Source of the DNA: an uncultured Butyrivibrio sp.
GTDB taxonomy: Bacteria; Bacillota; Clostridia; Lachnospirales; Lachnospiraceae
DNA length: 45,209 nt
Direction: 5' to 3'
Assembly (NCBI GenBank): GCA_947168935.1
Contig: CAMVNV010000010.1
Location: 1 to 45,209 of the forward strand
Shown: positions 1 through 8,350 of the stretch, in pieces
Layout: every line of letters starts with the position of its first letter
How positions within the stretch are numbered: position 1 is the first letter of the stretch
Translations under genes and position numbers: made by a program
The notes under the pieces: model-generated
Told to the model about the DNA's origin: nothing
Seen by the model: only the letters and a program-made list of their open reading frames with translations
The model's database searches: none

Positions 1-354
1 ACTGATGTTAGGATAGATCTCGCTATAAGAGCCTTCAAGGTATGTGTTGGCAACATAGAAGTTTCCACCATGTCCAGGACCTGATAATAAGATCATATCA
101 AGGTCATATCTCTTGATAGCACGATTGAGGTGTACATAAACAAAGTTCTGTCCAGGTACTGTTCCCCAGTGACCAACAATTTTCTTCTTGATCATATCCA
201 TTGTTAATGGCTTCTTAAGAAGAGGATTTTCTAACAAATAGAGCTGGCCAGCTGAAAGATAATTGGCTGCACGCCAGTAGGCGTTCATTTTAGTGAGTAG
301 CTCGTCTGTGATAGGTCCTTTTTCTTCACAGACAGTTGTCTTAACGTCTTCCAT
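1..354 (-). CDS. xfp: Phosphoketolase, N-terminal part (truncated by window edge)
   Basis: This is the first 118 residues of a thiamine-diphosphate-dependent xylulose-5-phosphate/fructose-6-phosphate phosphoketolase, which splits the sugar phosphate into acetyl phosphate and a shorter aldose phosphate in the cytoplasm. The translation contains the family landmarks [26 protein letters not shown] and the cofactor-site stretch [18 protein letters not shown], followed by YSEIYPNIS. The start is the ATG read from 354 to 352, preceded on the minus strand by AAAGGAGAAGAA. The gene runs off position 1, so about 85 percent of the usual roughly 800 residues is missing from view. Its upstream region holds a clear promoter and palindrome, listed separately. 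The phosphoketolase identity is firm; the preference for xylulose versus fructose phosphate cannot be told. Confidence 0.95.
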   Translation of the reverse strand, partial: MEDVKTTVCEEKGPITDELLTKMNAYWRAANYLSAGQLYLLENPLLKKPLTMDMIKKKIVGHWGTVPGQNFVYVHLNRAIKRYDLDMILLSGPGHGGNFYVANTYLEGSYSEIYPNIS

Positions 355-421
355 TTCTTCTCCTTTATTACTTGTGAATCACGATAAACGGCTTAAAAAT
401 AAGCCATTCACCTTACTACTA

Positions 422-445
422 TTCGTGTTAAAAAATTAACACGAA
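422..445. promoter_or_regulatory. Perfect palindromic operator candidate of the phosphoketolase gene
   Basis: A perfect inverted repeat: arm TTCGTGTTAA (422-431), spacer AAAA, arm TTAACACGAA (436-445). It lies directly downstream of the minus-strand -10 box at 450-455, so it would cover the start of transcription, the usual place for a repressor site. The regulator is unknown and none is encoded next to it in this window. It could instead form an RNA hairpin in the leader. Confidence 0.6.
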
Positions 446-449
446 CACG

Positions 450-478
450 ATAATATAACATTGCGAAAAAAAATACAA
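450..478 (-). promoter_or_regulatory. Sigma-70-type promoter for phosphoketolase
   Basis: On the minus strand a -35 box TTGTAT (478-473) is followed after exactly 17 bases by a -10 box TATTAT (455-450). The expected start is near 443, about 90 bases before the gene start and within the palindrome at 422-445. This is inferred from sequence pattern only. Confidence 0.6.
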
Positions 479-894
479 TAGCAAACTAAAATATTTTAAT
501 TAGCGCTAAAAACATAGCAATTTGTAAAAAAAATATAGCAAGTTTTAAGTATATTTTCACAAAGAAAAGTTATATCATATTTAGCTGCTTTTTTAAGGGG
601 AAATTTGTAGGATTCAGAGCAAAACTTAATAAGAATTGAACAAGATATGATAAGAATGATATCACAATCCTATGATATTGTAAACTTGCAGTGGCGATAT
701 TTACGCCACTTTGTTTACCACCTTCTAAAATATTTGATTATATGGTAAAAGAGATTTCTTCGTATATGTAACTCTCCCCATTTTTGTGTTTAGAACTATT
801 TTACATATACGGAGATCGCTTTTCGAAAAGTTGTTGCAAGAACTGCCGAATTCATAATAAGGGTAGTATCTGCGTTTGGAATATGAGGTTATAT
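479..894. other. AT-rich intergenic stretch with a two-tier hairpin
   Basis: No convincing gene is seen between the phosphoketolase promoter and the GH10 gene. Two structures stand out. TTAGCGCTAA at 500-509 is a perfect 10-bp palindrome. At 680-718 there is a two-tier hairpin: outer arms GTAAAC (680-685) and GTTTAC (713-718), inner arms AGTGGCG (690-696) and CGCCACT (704-710) around the loop atattta. It is followed only by a weak T tract, so it may be a terminator, a leader element of the GH10 gene or part of a small RNA. Confidence 0.5.
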
Positions 895-2154
895 ATGAGC
901 GATAAGTTACAACACAGAAAAGGTTCCGTTAATATTCTTTTCACAGATGAAAGTGGAAATCCCCTTGCAGGCAAAGATATTAAGATAAGACAGACAGGTC
1001 ATGAGTTCTTATTTGGATGCGGCGCATTTGATGTTCTGCCTCTTACAGCCCCTGAAGGTGGCCCGAACCTTGCTATGTACGAAGGCGACAGAGCTAAGTT
1101 CAAAGAGATGTTCCAGGATAGAATGAACAAGTGGACTGACGTTTTTAACTTTGGAACACTTCCTTTTTACTGGGGAGGATATGAACCTGTTGAAGGTCAG
1201 ATCCAGTATGACAGCAGAATGAATGCTGCTAAGTACCTTAAAGAGCATGGAGCTAAGGTTAAGGGACATCCTCTTTGCTGGCATACAGTTTGCGCTGACT
1301 GGCTCATGAATTATGATAATGCAACTATTCTTCAGAAGCAGCTCGACAGGATCAACCGTGATGTAACTGCTTTTAAAGGAACTATCGATATCTGGGATGT
1401 TATCAATGAAGTTGTTATCATGCCGGTGTTTGATAAATATGACAATGCTATTACAAGAATCTGTAAGGATATAGGAAGAGTCCGTCTTATTAAAGAGGTA
1501 TTTGAAGCTGCCAAGGCTGCTAATCCTGATGCAACACTTCTTATCAATGATTTCAACCTTTCAGAAAGCTATAGAATACTTATCGACGGATGCTTAAATG
1601 CAGGCGTTCCGATCTCTGCTATCGGAATCCAGACACACCAGCATCAGGGATATATGGGCAAAGAGAAGCTTGAGGATATTCTTGAAAGATTCTCATTCTT
1701 CGGACTTCCTCTTCATTTTACAGAGAATACTCTCGTATCCGGACACCTTATGCCACCTGATATCGTGGATCTTAACGACTACCAGGTTGATGAATGGCCT
1801 ACAACTCCTGAAGGAGAAGAGCGCCAGAAGAAGGAATGGTCCGAGATGTATCACATGCTCTTCGAGCATCCTTTGGTTGAAGCTGTAACAGGCTGGGATC
1901 TTGCAGACGGAGCATGGCTTGGAGCTCCAAGCGGACTTTTGAGAAAAGATGGTACACCAAAGCCTTCATATCTCGAGATCAAGAGACTTATCAAGGAAGA
2001 GTGGAGTACAGAATATACAGTACATACTGATGAAAATGGAAGAGCGCAGATTGAAGGCTTCAGAGGCGAATATGTTGCTGAAGAAGGAACTTCAAGCGCA
2101 GCATTTACCATTTCAAAGAGCAGCACAGAAGAAAAGCTTGTGCTTGCTAACTAA
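895..2154 (+). CDS. GH10 family endo-1,4-beta-xylanase, intracellular type
   Basis: A 419-residue glycoside hydrolase family 10 enzyme, expected to cut beta-1,4-xylan or xylo-oligosaccharides with retention of configuration. The acid/base glutamate is E172 in WDVINE and the nucleophile is E277 in LHFTEN. A short N-terminal beta-rich segment (VNILFTDESGNPLAGKDIKI) resembles the Ig-like entry strand seen in related proteins, and the last 50 residues look like another small beta domain. There is no signal peptide, so it probably acts on imported oligosaccharides in the cytoplasm. The longer frame from 784 is possible, but GAGG at 885-888 lies seven bases before the ATG at 895 and the residues before it are not GH10-like. 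It is followed by a strong terminator, so it appears monocistronic. Exact substrate length preference cannot be inferred. Confidence 0.9.
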   Translation: MSDKLQHRKGSVNILFTDESGNPLAGKDIKIRQTGHEFLFGCGAFDVLPLTAPEGGPNLAMYEGDRAKFKEMFQDRMNKWTDVFNFGTLPFYWGGYEPVEGQIQYDSRMNAAKYLKEHGAKVKGHPLCWHTVCADWLMNYDNATILQKQLDRINRDVTAFKGTIDIWDVINEVVIMPVFDKYDNAITRICKDIGRVRLIKEVFEAAKAANPDATLLINDFNLSESYRILIDGCLNAGVPISAIGIQTHQHQGYMGKEKLEDILERFSFFGLPLHFTENTLVSGHLMPPDIVDLNDYQVDEWPTTPEGEERQKKEWSEMYHMLFEHPLVEAVTGWDLADGAWLGAPSGLLRKDGTPKPSYLEIKRLIKEEWSTEYTVHTDENGRAQIEGFRGEYVAEEGTSSAAFTISKSSTEEKLVLAN

Positions 2155-2189
2155 ATTAGCTGTTTCCTTAAAATTTCAATAAATACTTC

Positions 2190-2236
2190 AAAAACCAAAA
2201 GCGAGTAGGCTTCATGTCTGCTCGCTTTTGGTTTTT
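2190..2236 (+). terminator. Strong terminator after the GH10 gene
   Basis: Arms of 16 bases match perfectly: 2190-2205 (AAAAACCAAAAGCGAG) and 2221-2236 (its reverse complement, ending in GGTTTTT). The A tract on one side and T tract on the other would let it stop transcription from both directions, which suits the convergent gene at 2308-3453. Confidence 0.9.
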
Positions 2237-2307
2237 GATGAAGATTATTTGATTGTGAAAACATTTGATAATGATTATACCAATCGTTAGATTATCAAAC
2301 AGTGAGA

Positions 2308-3453
2308 CTAATATAATAGCGTTGATTCCAAATATCTTACCAGTGATTCTATAGCTTCTTTGTTTTGCTTAAAGAATATCTTTGAATCCACCTTTTCAAT
2401 ATTTAAAAGGTTTTGATCAAACAGGGAAGAAGTGTGGTGAGATATTGTAGCTGTAGTAAGGTTAAGCTTTTCTGCAAGCTGAGCACCATAATAGGCCTCG
2501 TTTTTAGTAAGTTCCAGTATCTCCAGTTTGCTCTTATCAGATAACAGCTTTAATATTGCAAGTGCCTTGTCCTTGTTGAGCGTTTTCTTATTATTAATTA
2601 TTGAATCAAAGGAAAGATTATCATTATATATTGCACCGACTAATGCTTTGGGTATTGCGTTTTCTACCGCATCACCCTTAAGGCCGAAGCTTATATTGGA
2701 ACATATCATATATGATATATAAATATTGCAGTCTTCCGAAAAACTTACTTCGGCGTTATCTGATGATAGCATAGACATGAAAAATCTGATGAAATCCTTA
2801 TCTCCAACAACCTTCTTGGTATAAGCGATAGCATTTTTTCCAAATTCTTCAAGCTTCTTTTCGTGCCTTTTAATGACCTTTGCAGCTCTGGTAAGAAGAG
2901 GAAATAGCTTTTCAAAATGTTCATTTTTGTGAATGTAGAAGTGTTGAAGCTTTAACTTGTCACTGTCTGATATATCAGTTTCATATATTGCATCAAAGAT
3001 ATCCGATGGTGTAATATCCTTGTCATCATCTATTTCTGAGGTATGAGAACCGAAGCTTTTGACCATCTGATAGAAATACTTATTGTATCTGTCATCTGAT
3101 ATATCTTTTAGCTTTGTCTGATATTCTTTTACAGAAATAGTGTCTGATTCATCAAAAGCAGATGAGAATCCGTCATTTACCAAAAGTATATTTGCATAAG
3201 ATCTGATATAGTCATCTTTTCCAAAAAAGTAGCTCCTAATGAGGTCCATATCTTCTGCAAATTCAGCTCTTGCGTCGTTTTCTATACTGCTAAGCTCTTC
3301 CACAAGCTCAGCTTCATATGGGCCTGGATTAATTCCATATTTTGCAGCGTTTGTGTTCATGAAGTTACTGATAAAAGGAGCCTCATGAGAAACAATGTTC
3401 AAAAGAGAAAGGCTTTCTGAGGCATATCTGATCTTGTAAGTATAGTTATTCAT
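2308..3453 (-). CDS. ArsR-type winged-helix regulator with long N-terminal domain
   Basis: A 381-residue soluble protein. Only the C-terminal part, roughly residues 293-375, is recognisable: an ArsR-family winged helix with the typical opening AILKLLSDKSKLEILELT and recognition-helix region LTTATISHHTSSL. The first 290 residues are mostly helical and acidic with no motif I recognise; ArsR proteins are normally about 100 residues, so this is a large extra domain that may bind a ligand. The start has AAGGAGTCCTA just before the ATG. It lies downstream of the MFS exporter gene on the same strand with a 116-base gap, suggesting an exporter-regulator pair. Likely role, inferred: it controls the exporter through the repeats at 4934-4995. 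Confidence 0.75.
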   Translation of the reverse strand: MNNYTYKIRYASESLSLLNIVSHEAPFISNFMNTNAAKYGINPGPYEAELVEELSSIENDARAEFAEDMDLIRSYFFGKDDYIRSYANILLVNDGFSSAFDESDTISVKEYQTKLKDISDDRYNKYFYQMVKSFGSHTSEIDDDKDITPSDIFDAIYETDISDSDKLKLQHFYIHKNEHFEKLFPLLTRAAKVIKRHEKKLEEFGKNAIAYTKKVVGDKDFIRFFMSMLSSDNAEVSFSEDCNIYISYMICSNISFGLKGDAVENAIPKALVGAIYNDNLSFDSIINNKKTLNKDKALAILKLLSDKSKLEILELTKNEAYYGAQLAEKLNLTTATISHHTSSLFDQNLLNIEKVDSKIFFKQNKEAIESLVRYLESTLLY

Positions 3454-3488
3454 TAGGACTCCTTCGTATAAGATTTATCATATGCAAA

Positions 3489-3521
3489 TCACAAAACAGG
3501 CCATAGGAGCGTGTTTTGTGA
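3489..3521. promoter_or_regulatory. Inverted repeat between exporter and regulator genes
   Basis: Arms TCACAAAACA (3489-3498) and TGTTTTGTGA (3512-3521) match perfectly around 13 bases. On the minus strand no long T tract follows, so an operator or mRNA processing hairpin is as likely as a terminator. It sits about 35 bases upstream of the regulator start. Confidence 0.5.
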
Positions 3522-3569
3522 CTTGAATGAATTTTTATAGCTTATAATTATAGTTTTTTTTATGACAGG

Positions 3570-4883
3570 TCAGGCAATCTCAGGGTTTGATGCACCAGTT
3601 TCTGTCGCCTGAGCCTTCTTGGTTTTCTGCTCCTGCTCAGCTTCGTCGATTGCTTTAGATCCTGAAGCCATCATGTATACACCAAACATTGCAGCTATAA
3701 TTCCTGCGATTATCAAAATAGTCTGTGTTGATGTAAATTTTACCACAATTCCGATGATAAAGGCAGCTACCGGTGTGATAGCACATGAAATTGCGCTGCC
3801 AATTCCAGATACTCTTGCAAGGTAAGACTTATCAATAACATTGAACATTTCAACGCTTACATACATGTTGCCAAGTGCAACTCCAAAACCAAGAGCTGCT
3901 GACAAAAGGGTAAGTACGATGGCTGCGCCATACTTTGTATCATATAAAGGCTGCGCAGCAACAAGGCCTATATAGAAAACTACTATAAGAGCTATCATCA
4001 TTATAATAGAAACCTTGCCTGACAGGAATTTTCTGACATAAGGGAAAAGAAGTGATCCCAGTAGTGTAGTGATGGTTATGGTAAGGCCAAGGATTGATAA
4101 GAGCTCAGGGCCACCTTTTAATACTTCAGTCATGATAGGAGTCTGAAGACTGTTAATAGGAACCAGTATGCCATTTAAAAACAGAGCTACAAAAGCAAAT
4201 ACTACAAGAATCTTTTTGGTCTTACAGTATACAAAGCCGTCTTTGAGCTCGTGCAAATATGCTGAAACACTGGAAGTTGACTCTTTATTAAATGTTTCAG
4301 CAGGAAGCTTCATCCATGCGATGAAGAGTGCTGATAAAATAAATGTCACCATATCAAGGTAGATAGCACCTGAACTTCCGATAAGTGCGATGATGGCAGC
4401 TGCCATACCTGTTCCAACAAGTTCAGTAATAGAAGATATGGAAGTGTTAAGGGAGATAGCTTCGTTGTAAGACTCCTTATCAACGATCATAGGGAACATT
4501 GCTGTGCCTGCAGGTGAACGGAAGGCTTCTGCTGTAGATATCACAAGGCTTAAAAGTGCGATGAGAGGAGCACTTAAAAATCCCATCATAAGACCTGTGG
4601 CCATGATACCAACGCAGACAGCACGGATAAGGTCGGTAATGATCATAATGCTTTTTTTACTATGATTCTCAACCCATGGGCCTACGAGAGGTGTAACAAA
4701 GATAGTGGGAAGACGATTGATAGCGTAGATTATAGCAGACCAGGCAGCCTGACCTGTAAGCTCATATACGATCCATGAAGAAGCAATGGCATCTACCGAA
4801 TCTCCAAAACGGTTAACAATAGTTGAAGCAAGATCTTTACAATAGTTTGGGTTTTTGAATAGCTTTCCATATTTGGTACTCAT
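3570..4883 (-). CDS. MFS efflux transporter, EntS/macrolide-exporter-like
   Basis: A 437-residue integral membrane protein with about twelve hydrophobic segments and the typical break between two six-helix halves near residues 195-215. The opening (KNPNYCKDLASTIVNRFGDSV) and the loop VGPWVENHSKKSIMIITDLIRA after the second helix match the major facilitator subgroup of EntS and macrolide efflux proteins, which export small molecules by proton antiport. The tail is charged and cytoplasmic. The start is supported by AAGGAG eight bases upstream. It is the first gene of a probable two-gene unit with the ArsR-type regulator. The substrate cannot be deduced; a drug or a secreted small molecule are both possible. 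Confidence 0.85.
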   Translation of the reverse strand: MSTKYGKLFKNPNYCKDLASTIVNRFGDSVDAIASSWIVYELTGQAAWSAIIYAINRLPTIFVTPLVGPWVENHSKKSIMIITDLIRAVCVGIMATGLMMGFLSAPLIALLSLVISTAEAFRSPAGTAMFPMIVDKESYNEAISLNTSISSITELVGTGMAAAIIALIGSSGAIYLDMVTFILSALFIAWMKLPAETFNKESTSSVSAYLHELKDGFVYCKTKKILVVFAFVALFLNGILVPINSLQTPIMTEVLKGGPELLSILGLTITITTLLGSLLFPYVRKFLSGKVSIIMMIALIVVFYIGLVAAQPLYDTKYGAAIVLTLLSAALGFGVALGNMYVSVEMFNVIDKSYLARVSGIGSAISCAITPVAAFIIGIVVKFTSTQTILIIAGIIAAMFGVYMMASGSKAIDEAEQEQKTKKAQATETGASNPEIA

Positions 4884-4933
4884 ACTGCATTCTCCTTGGT
4901 GTTAGGTTATTGTTTTACGATGATTTGATGTAA

Positions 4934-4995
4934 ATGTTAGATGAATGTCTAACATATCTTTCATTGTTATCATACATACGTGTTAGATGAACGTC
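4934..4995. promoter_or_regulatory. Repeated operator-like motif upstream of the exporter
   Basis: GTTAGATGAATGTC (4936-4949) recurs as GTTAGATGAACGTC (4982-4995), 46 bases apart. The first copy is part of an inverted repeat with arms ATGTTAGA (4934-4941) and TCTAACAT (4948-4955). Both lie 50-115 bases upstream of the exporter start, as expected for binding sites of the ArsR-type protein encoded just downstream. The assignment to that protein is inference. Confidence 0.6.
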
Positions 4996-5126
4996 AAGTA
5001 CCAAATTAGATAATGATAAAAACGCCATGGTACATATTAATAATGATCAACTTGAAAGGCCATTTGATGATATATATGACCTTATAGTAATATAAAGGAG
5101 GTGTTTGGAAAGTAAGGAGGACAAGT

Positions 5127-6047
5127 ATGAAAAGCTATAAGATCAAAGAAAAACTTGAATCTATCGAACTTAAATCATATAAAAATCTCGATTTCCAATA
5201 TGTAGTAATCATGACAAGCGAAGAATGGAAAGAGCGCGGAACTGATTTTGATATGGGTATTGAATGGGATATCTTTTTCAGAACGGGCAGTAGTACCAGA
5301 GCTGAAGTCAACTACGACTCTATTACAGGTAAGTTTTCTATATTAGACAGGCATGATATGCCTAATAAGTCAGGCGAATTTACCTTTTCCCTCGATGAAA
5401 AAGGTATTATCTTTGTGGATGATCAGGGGCTTGCAGGAGAGATCGTTGACAGAATAGCAAAGGGCAAAAAACTCTTTAATCCATGTCTTGAAAGATTCCT
5501 GTATGATTTCCTGGAACAGATTATTTATAACGATGCGGATCTTCTTGCATCATATGACAGGACTCTTGATGAAATAGAAAAGCAGATATTTGCCGGAAAG
5601 ACAGACGATGTACTTCAAAGAATCGCTGATATCAGAAATCATCTTCGAGACCTTAAGATACACTATTTGGAGCTTATGGATGTCTGCCAGGAATTTGAAG
5701 AAAATGAGAATGAATTCTTCATGGCAAGCAACGAAAGATATTTCCACCTTGTAAACCAGAGAATCCAGAGACTTTATGAAAGGGTTACTTCGCTTGTAGA
5801 ATTCACTATCCAGCTTCGCGAATTCTGCCAGTCCAAGACAGATGAAAAGCAGAACAGTAACCTTGCTTATCTGACAGTTATCTCAAGTATATTCATGCCT
5901 CTGACCCTTATTGTTGGCTGGTACGGAATGAACTTTAAGTACATGCCGGAGCTTGACGAGAAGTGGGCGTATCCATTTACTGGTATAGTGTGCGTTCTCA
6001 TCGTGGTAGTCAGCATTGCCTTCTTTAAGAAAAAGAAACTTCTGTAA
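5127..6047 (+). CDS. corA: CorA-family divalent metal ion channel
   Basis: A 306-residue magnesium/cobalt/nickel-type channel of the CorA family, forming a pentamer in the cytoplasmic membrane. The N-terminal half is a cytoplasmic alpha/beta region followed by long helices (about residues 130-240). The first membrane helix ends in the family signature YGMN (GMN at 267-269), then the periplasmic loop FKYMPELDEKWAYP and a second helix ending in a basic KKKK tail. The family loop MPEL, with its acidic residue, is present. GTAAGGAGGAC lies just before the ATG, with another AAAGGAGG at about 5095. The length is close to normal for CorA. It stands alone between an exporter promoter region and its own terminator. 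Preferred metal is not determined by sequence. Confidence 0.92.
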   Translation: MKSYKIKEKLESIELKSYKNLDFQYVVIMTSEEWKERGTDFDMGIEWDIFFRTGSSTRAEVNYDSITGKFSILDRHDMPNKSGEFTFSLDEKGIIFVDDQGLAGEIVDRIAKGKKLFNPCLERFLYDFLEQIIYNDADLLASYDRTLDEIEKQIFAGKTDDVLQRIADIRNHLRDLKIHYLELMDVCQEFEENENEFFMASNERYFHLVNQRIQRLYERVTSLVEFTIQLREFCQSKTDEKQNSNLAYLTVISSIFMPLTLIVGWYGMNFKYMPELDEKWAYPFTGIVCVLIVVVSIAFFKKKKLL

Positions 6048-6122
6048 TTAAAAATATCATCAGTAGTGATCTTGAGATATTTAAAACTTGTATAAGTCAC
6101 ATAATTACATTGCTTTTGAAAA

Positions 6123-6158
6123 AATGGCGCAGGAAACGTGGAAACTGCGCTATTTTTT
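6123..6158 (+). terminator. Terminator after corA
   Basis: Stem AATGGCGCAG (6123-6132) with CTGCGCTATT (6145-6154), one G-T pair, loop of 12 bases, followed by a run of T. Matches an intrinsic terminator for the gene ending at 6047. Confidence 0.85.
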
Positions 6159-6280
6159 ATGGTAATAATTGGGCAGATAATAGCACAAGGTGACATTGTT
6201 TTAAGGGTATAGATATCGGAAAATATTGCGTGGTACAAAGAAATGCGTAGAATGTCGACAGAAAATGGAAAGGACATAAA

Positions 6281-8095
6281 ATGGCTGCAAACAAGATTAC
6301 CAGAACATCAAGAGAACATCCTCAGGAAATTAATAGTAAAGAATACAGATATGATGAATTTAAAAACGGCACTCCATTTGAGGGCAAAAAGAAAAGACTC
6401 CCTGCTATGGGCTGGAATAGCTGGAATGCATTTGGAAGCGGCAATACAGAAGCGCTGACCAAGGCAATGGCTGATAAATTCATTGAGCTTGAGCTGGACA
6501 AGGCAGGATATGAGTATCTTGTACTTGATGATGGCTGCTATAACTCTGAAAGAGTAGATGGAAAGCTTACAAATGAGCCCCTTAAGTTCCCGAGCGGATT
6601 TAAGGCACTTGCAGATTATATCCATGCTAAAGGCCTTAAGTTTGGTATGTACAACGATATAGGAACCAACCTCTGTGCAGGATCAGCAGTTGGAACCTGC
6701 GGCTTTGAAGATGTAGACGCAGTAAGCTATACAGACTGGGATATAGATTTCCTTAAGGTAGATAACTGCTACTATCTGTGGGATAATGCAACTTTTTCTG
6801 CAGGAGAGAATGCAAGATTTACATATGCTCCAAGCATTAAGGAAGTTAAGCTCGTAGGCGAAGATGGAAAAGAGCTTGTATTTAATGCTGTAGCAGACGG
6901 AGTAGTTACAGGAAGACATGCTGTAGTAAAAGAAAACTATGTTACTAATATAGGTACTTTTGATGGAACTAATATAGGTAACACACCTGTTGGTGACCAG
7001 AGTAGTGAGCTTACATTTGATCTTAAAAACGCCTCTGAAGGCACCTATAAGCTGTATGTAACCTATGCTACAGGTAAAGAAGTTGGTGTAGGCCAGTGGC
7101 TTCAGGTTGCAGTATCAGATGGAAGTAAATCTGACTTCTTTTTTGACAACCTTGTAGAAAGCACTGAAGGTACAGAAGACTTTAAGGAAAACTATGTATG
7201 TGATGTAACTGTAAAAAGCGATGATACAGTTCTTAGACTTATGAATCACAGACGTCAGGAAAATACTCTTTGCTCCTACGCTGCAATGTACAACTCCTTA
7301 AAAGAAGCTGATCCTAACAAGGATATACTTCTTTCAATCTGCGAATGGGGTAAGACAATGCCTGGCGACTGGGGATACAAAGTTGGAGATTCCTGGAGAA
7401 TCTTAAATGACATCACCTTCCAGGTAGGAAGAGACGGGGACCCTGGAAGAGGATACTGGGAAGCAGACGGAACCTGCAGCATAACCTCACAGTATGACAA
7501 ATGCGTCATAATGGACGAGTTCGCAAGCTTAGAGCGAGGCTGGAACGACCCGGATATGATGGTTATTGGAATGGGAGATGTAGATGAGACTATGGCTAAG
7601 ACTCATTTTGCCATGTGGTCTATGATGAACTCACCCCTTATGCTTGGCATGGACCTTAGAAAAGTTGAAAAGGGCGACTATATCTGGAACATAATAACCA
7701 ACAAAGATATCATTGCCTTAAATCAGGACAAGCTCGGCGTTCAGGCAAAGCGTGTATGGTCTAGCCTTGCTGATAAGGATGCTGACAAGGTATACCTCAT
7801 GGATCATAACAGAGTAGATATCCTCGCTAAGCCTCTTGAAAATGGTGATATCGCAGTAACATTTATTAACCTTGCTGGAGAAGATGTTACTAATAAGATA
7901 GAAATCAGTCTTGATAATATACTTGAGTATATTGAAAACAAGATGGCAGATGCTGAAAGCTTTAAAGGTGCGCAGACTTATCAGATCAAAGACCTCTGGA
8001 CAGGAGAAGAGAGAAGCCTTTCAGGTAAGGTTATTGCTGTAGATGAGCTTAAGGCACATGACAACGTGACTTTTAGAGTATCTCCAATTAGATAA
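6281..8095 (+). CDS. GH27 alpha-galactosidase-like enzyme with inserted beta-sandwich domain
   Basis: A 604-residue family 27 glycoside hydrolase, expected to release terminal alpha-galactose, or possibly beta-L-arabinopyranose, from plant oligosaccharides. Landmarks: MGWNSWNAFG at 43-52, VLDDGCY at 81-87, nucleophile D161 in FLKVDNC, a likely acid/base D377 in SWRILNDI, and WNDPDMM at 421-427. Between D161 and the next barrel strand (LLSICEWG, 351-358) an extra 150 or so residues, about 180-328, have the pattern of a carbohydrate-binding beta-sandwich. The C-terminal part is the usual beta domain. There is no signal peptide. The start has AAAGGA six bases upstream. It is followed by a strong terminator and appears monocistronic. 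GH27 membership is firm; substrate is inferred. Confidence 0.92.
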   Translation: MAANKITRTSREHPQEINSKEYRYDEFKNGTPFEGKKKRLPAMGWNSWNAFGSGNTEALTKAMADKFIELELDKAGYEYLVLDDGCYNSERVDGKLTNEPLKFPSGFKALADYIHAKGLKFGMYNDIGTNLCAGSAVGTCGFEDVDAVSYTDWDIDFLKVDNCYYLWDNATFSAGENARFTYAPSIKEVKLVGEDGKELVFNAVADGVVTGRHAVVKENYVTNIGTFDGTNIGNTPVGDQSSELTFDLKNASEGTYKLYVTYATGKEVGVGQWLQVAVSDGSKSDFFFDNLVESTEGTEDFKENYVCDVTVKSDDTVLRLMNHRRQENTLCSYAAMYNSLKEADPNKDILLSICEWGKTMPGDWGYKVGDSWRILNDITFQVGRDGDPGRGYWEADGTCSITSQYDKCVIMDEFASLERGWNDPDMMVIGMGDVDETMAKTHFAMWSMMNSPLMLGMDLRKVEKGDYIWNIITNKDIIALNQDKLGVQAKRVWSSLADKDADKVYLMDHNRVDILAKPLENGDIAVTFINLAGEDVTNKIEISLDNILEYIENKMADAESFKGAQTYQIKDLWTGEERSLSGKVIAVDELKAHDNVTFRVSPIR

Positions 8096-8165
8096 CATCT
8101 TGAACTAGATTACAGAAACGAATAATTTCTGCGTTTTTGGTAATGCTGAATATTGCTATAGCATT

Positions 8166-8198
8166 AAAGCCCTTCGGTCAAAACGAAGGGCTTTGTTT
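8166..8198 (+). terminator. Terminator after the GH27 gene
   Basis: Perfect 11-base stem AAAGCCCTTCG (8166-8176) and CGAAGGGCTTT (8184-8194), loop GTCAAAA, followed by TGTTT. Confidence 0.9.
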
Positions 8199-8350
8199 AC
8201 GGCAATAAAAATTTTGCTGAGCCAAAAATGCTTTTTATCGGGTAAAAAAAGCTTTTTGTCAGATTTTGTAGAGTAGGGATTTACATATAGATACAATATA
8301 CATTAGTTAACTAGGCTGTTTTGGGAAAAGCGGCCATTTGGGAGGATGAT

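Noticed and set aside
1851..2126. Antisense open frame within the GH10 gene, and similar frames inside most other genes
   Set aside because: They are shadows of the coding strand with no ribosome sites and no family resemblance.
8226..8260. Second terminator after the GH27 gene (GCTTTTT and AAAAAAGC)
   Set aside because: A/T-only stem of low stability, behind a strong terminator; not listed as a feature.
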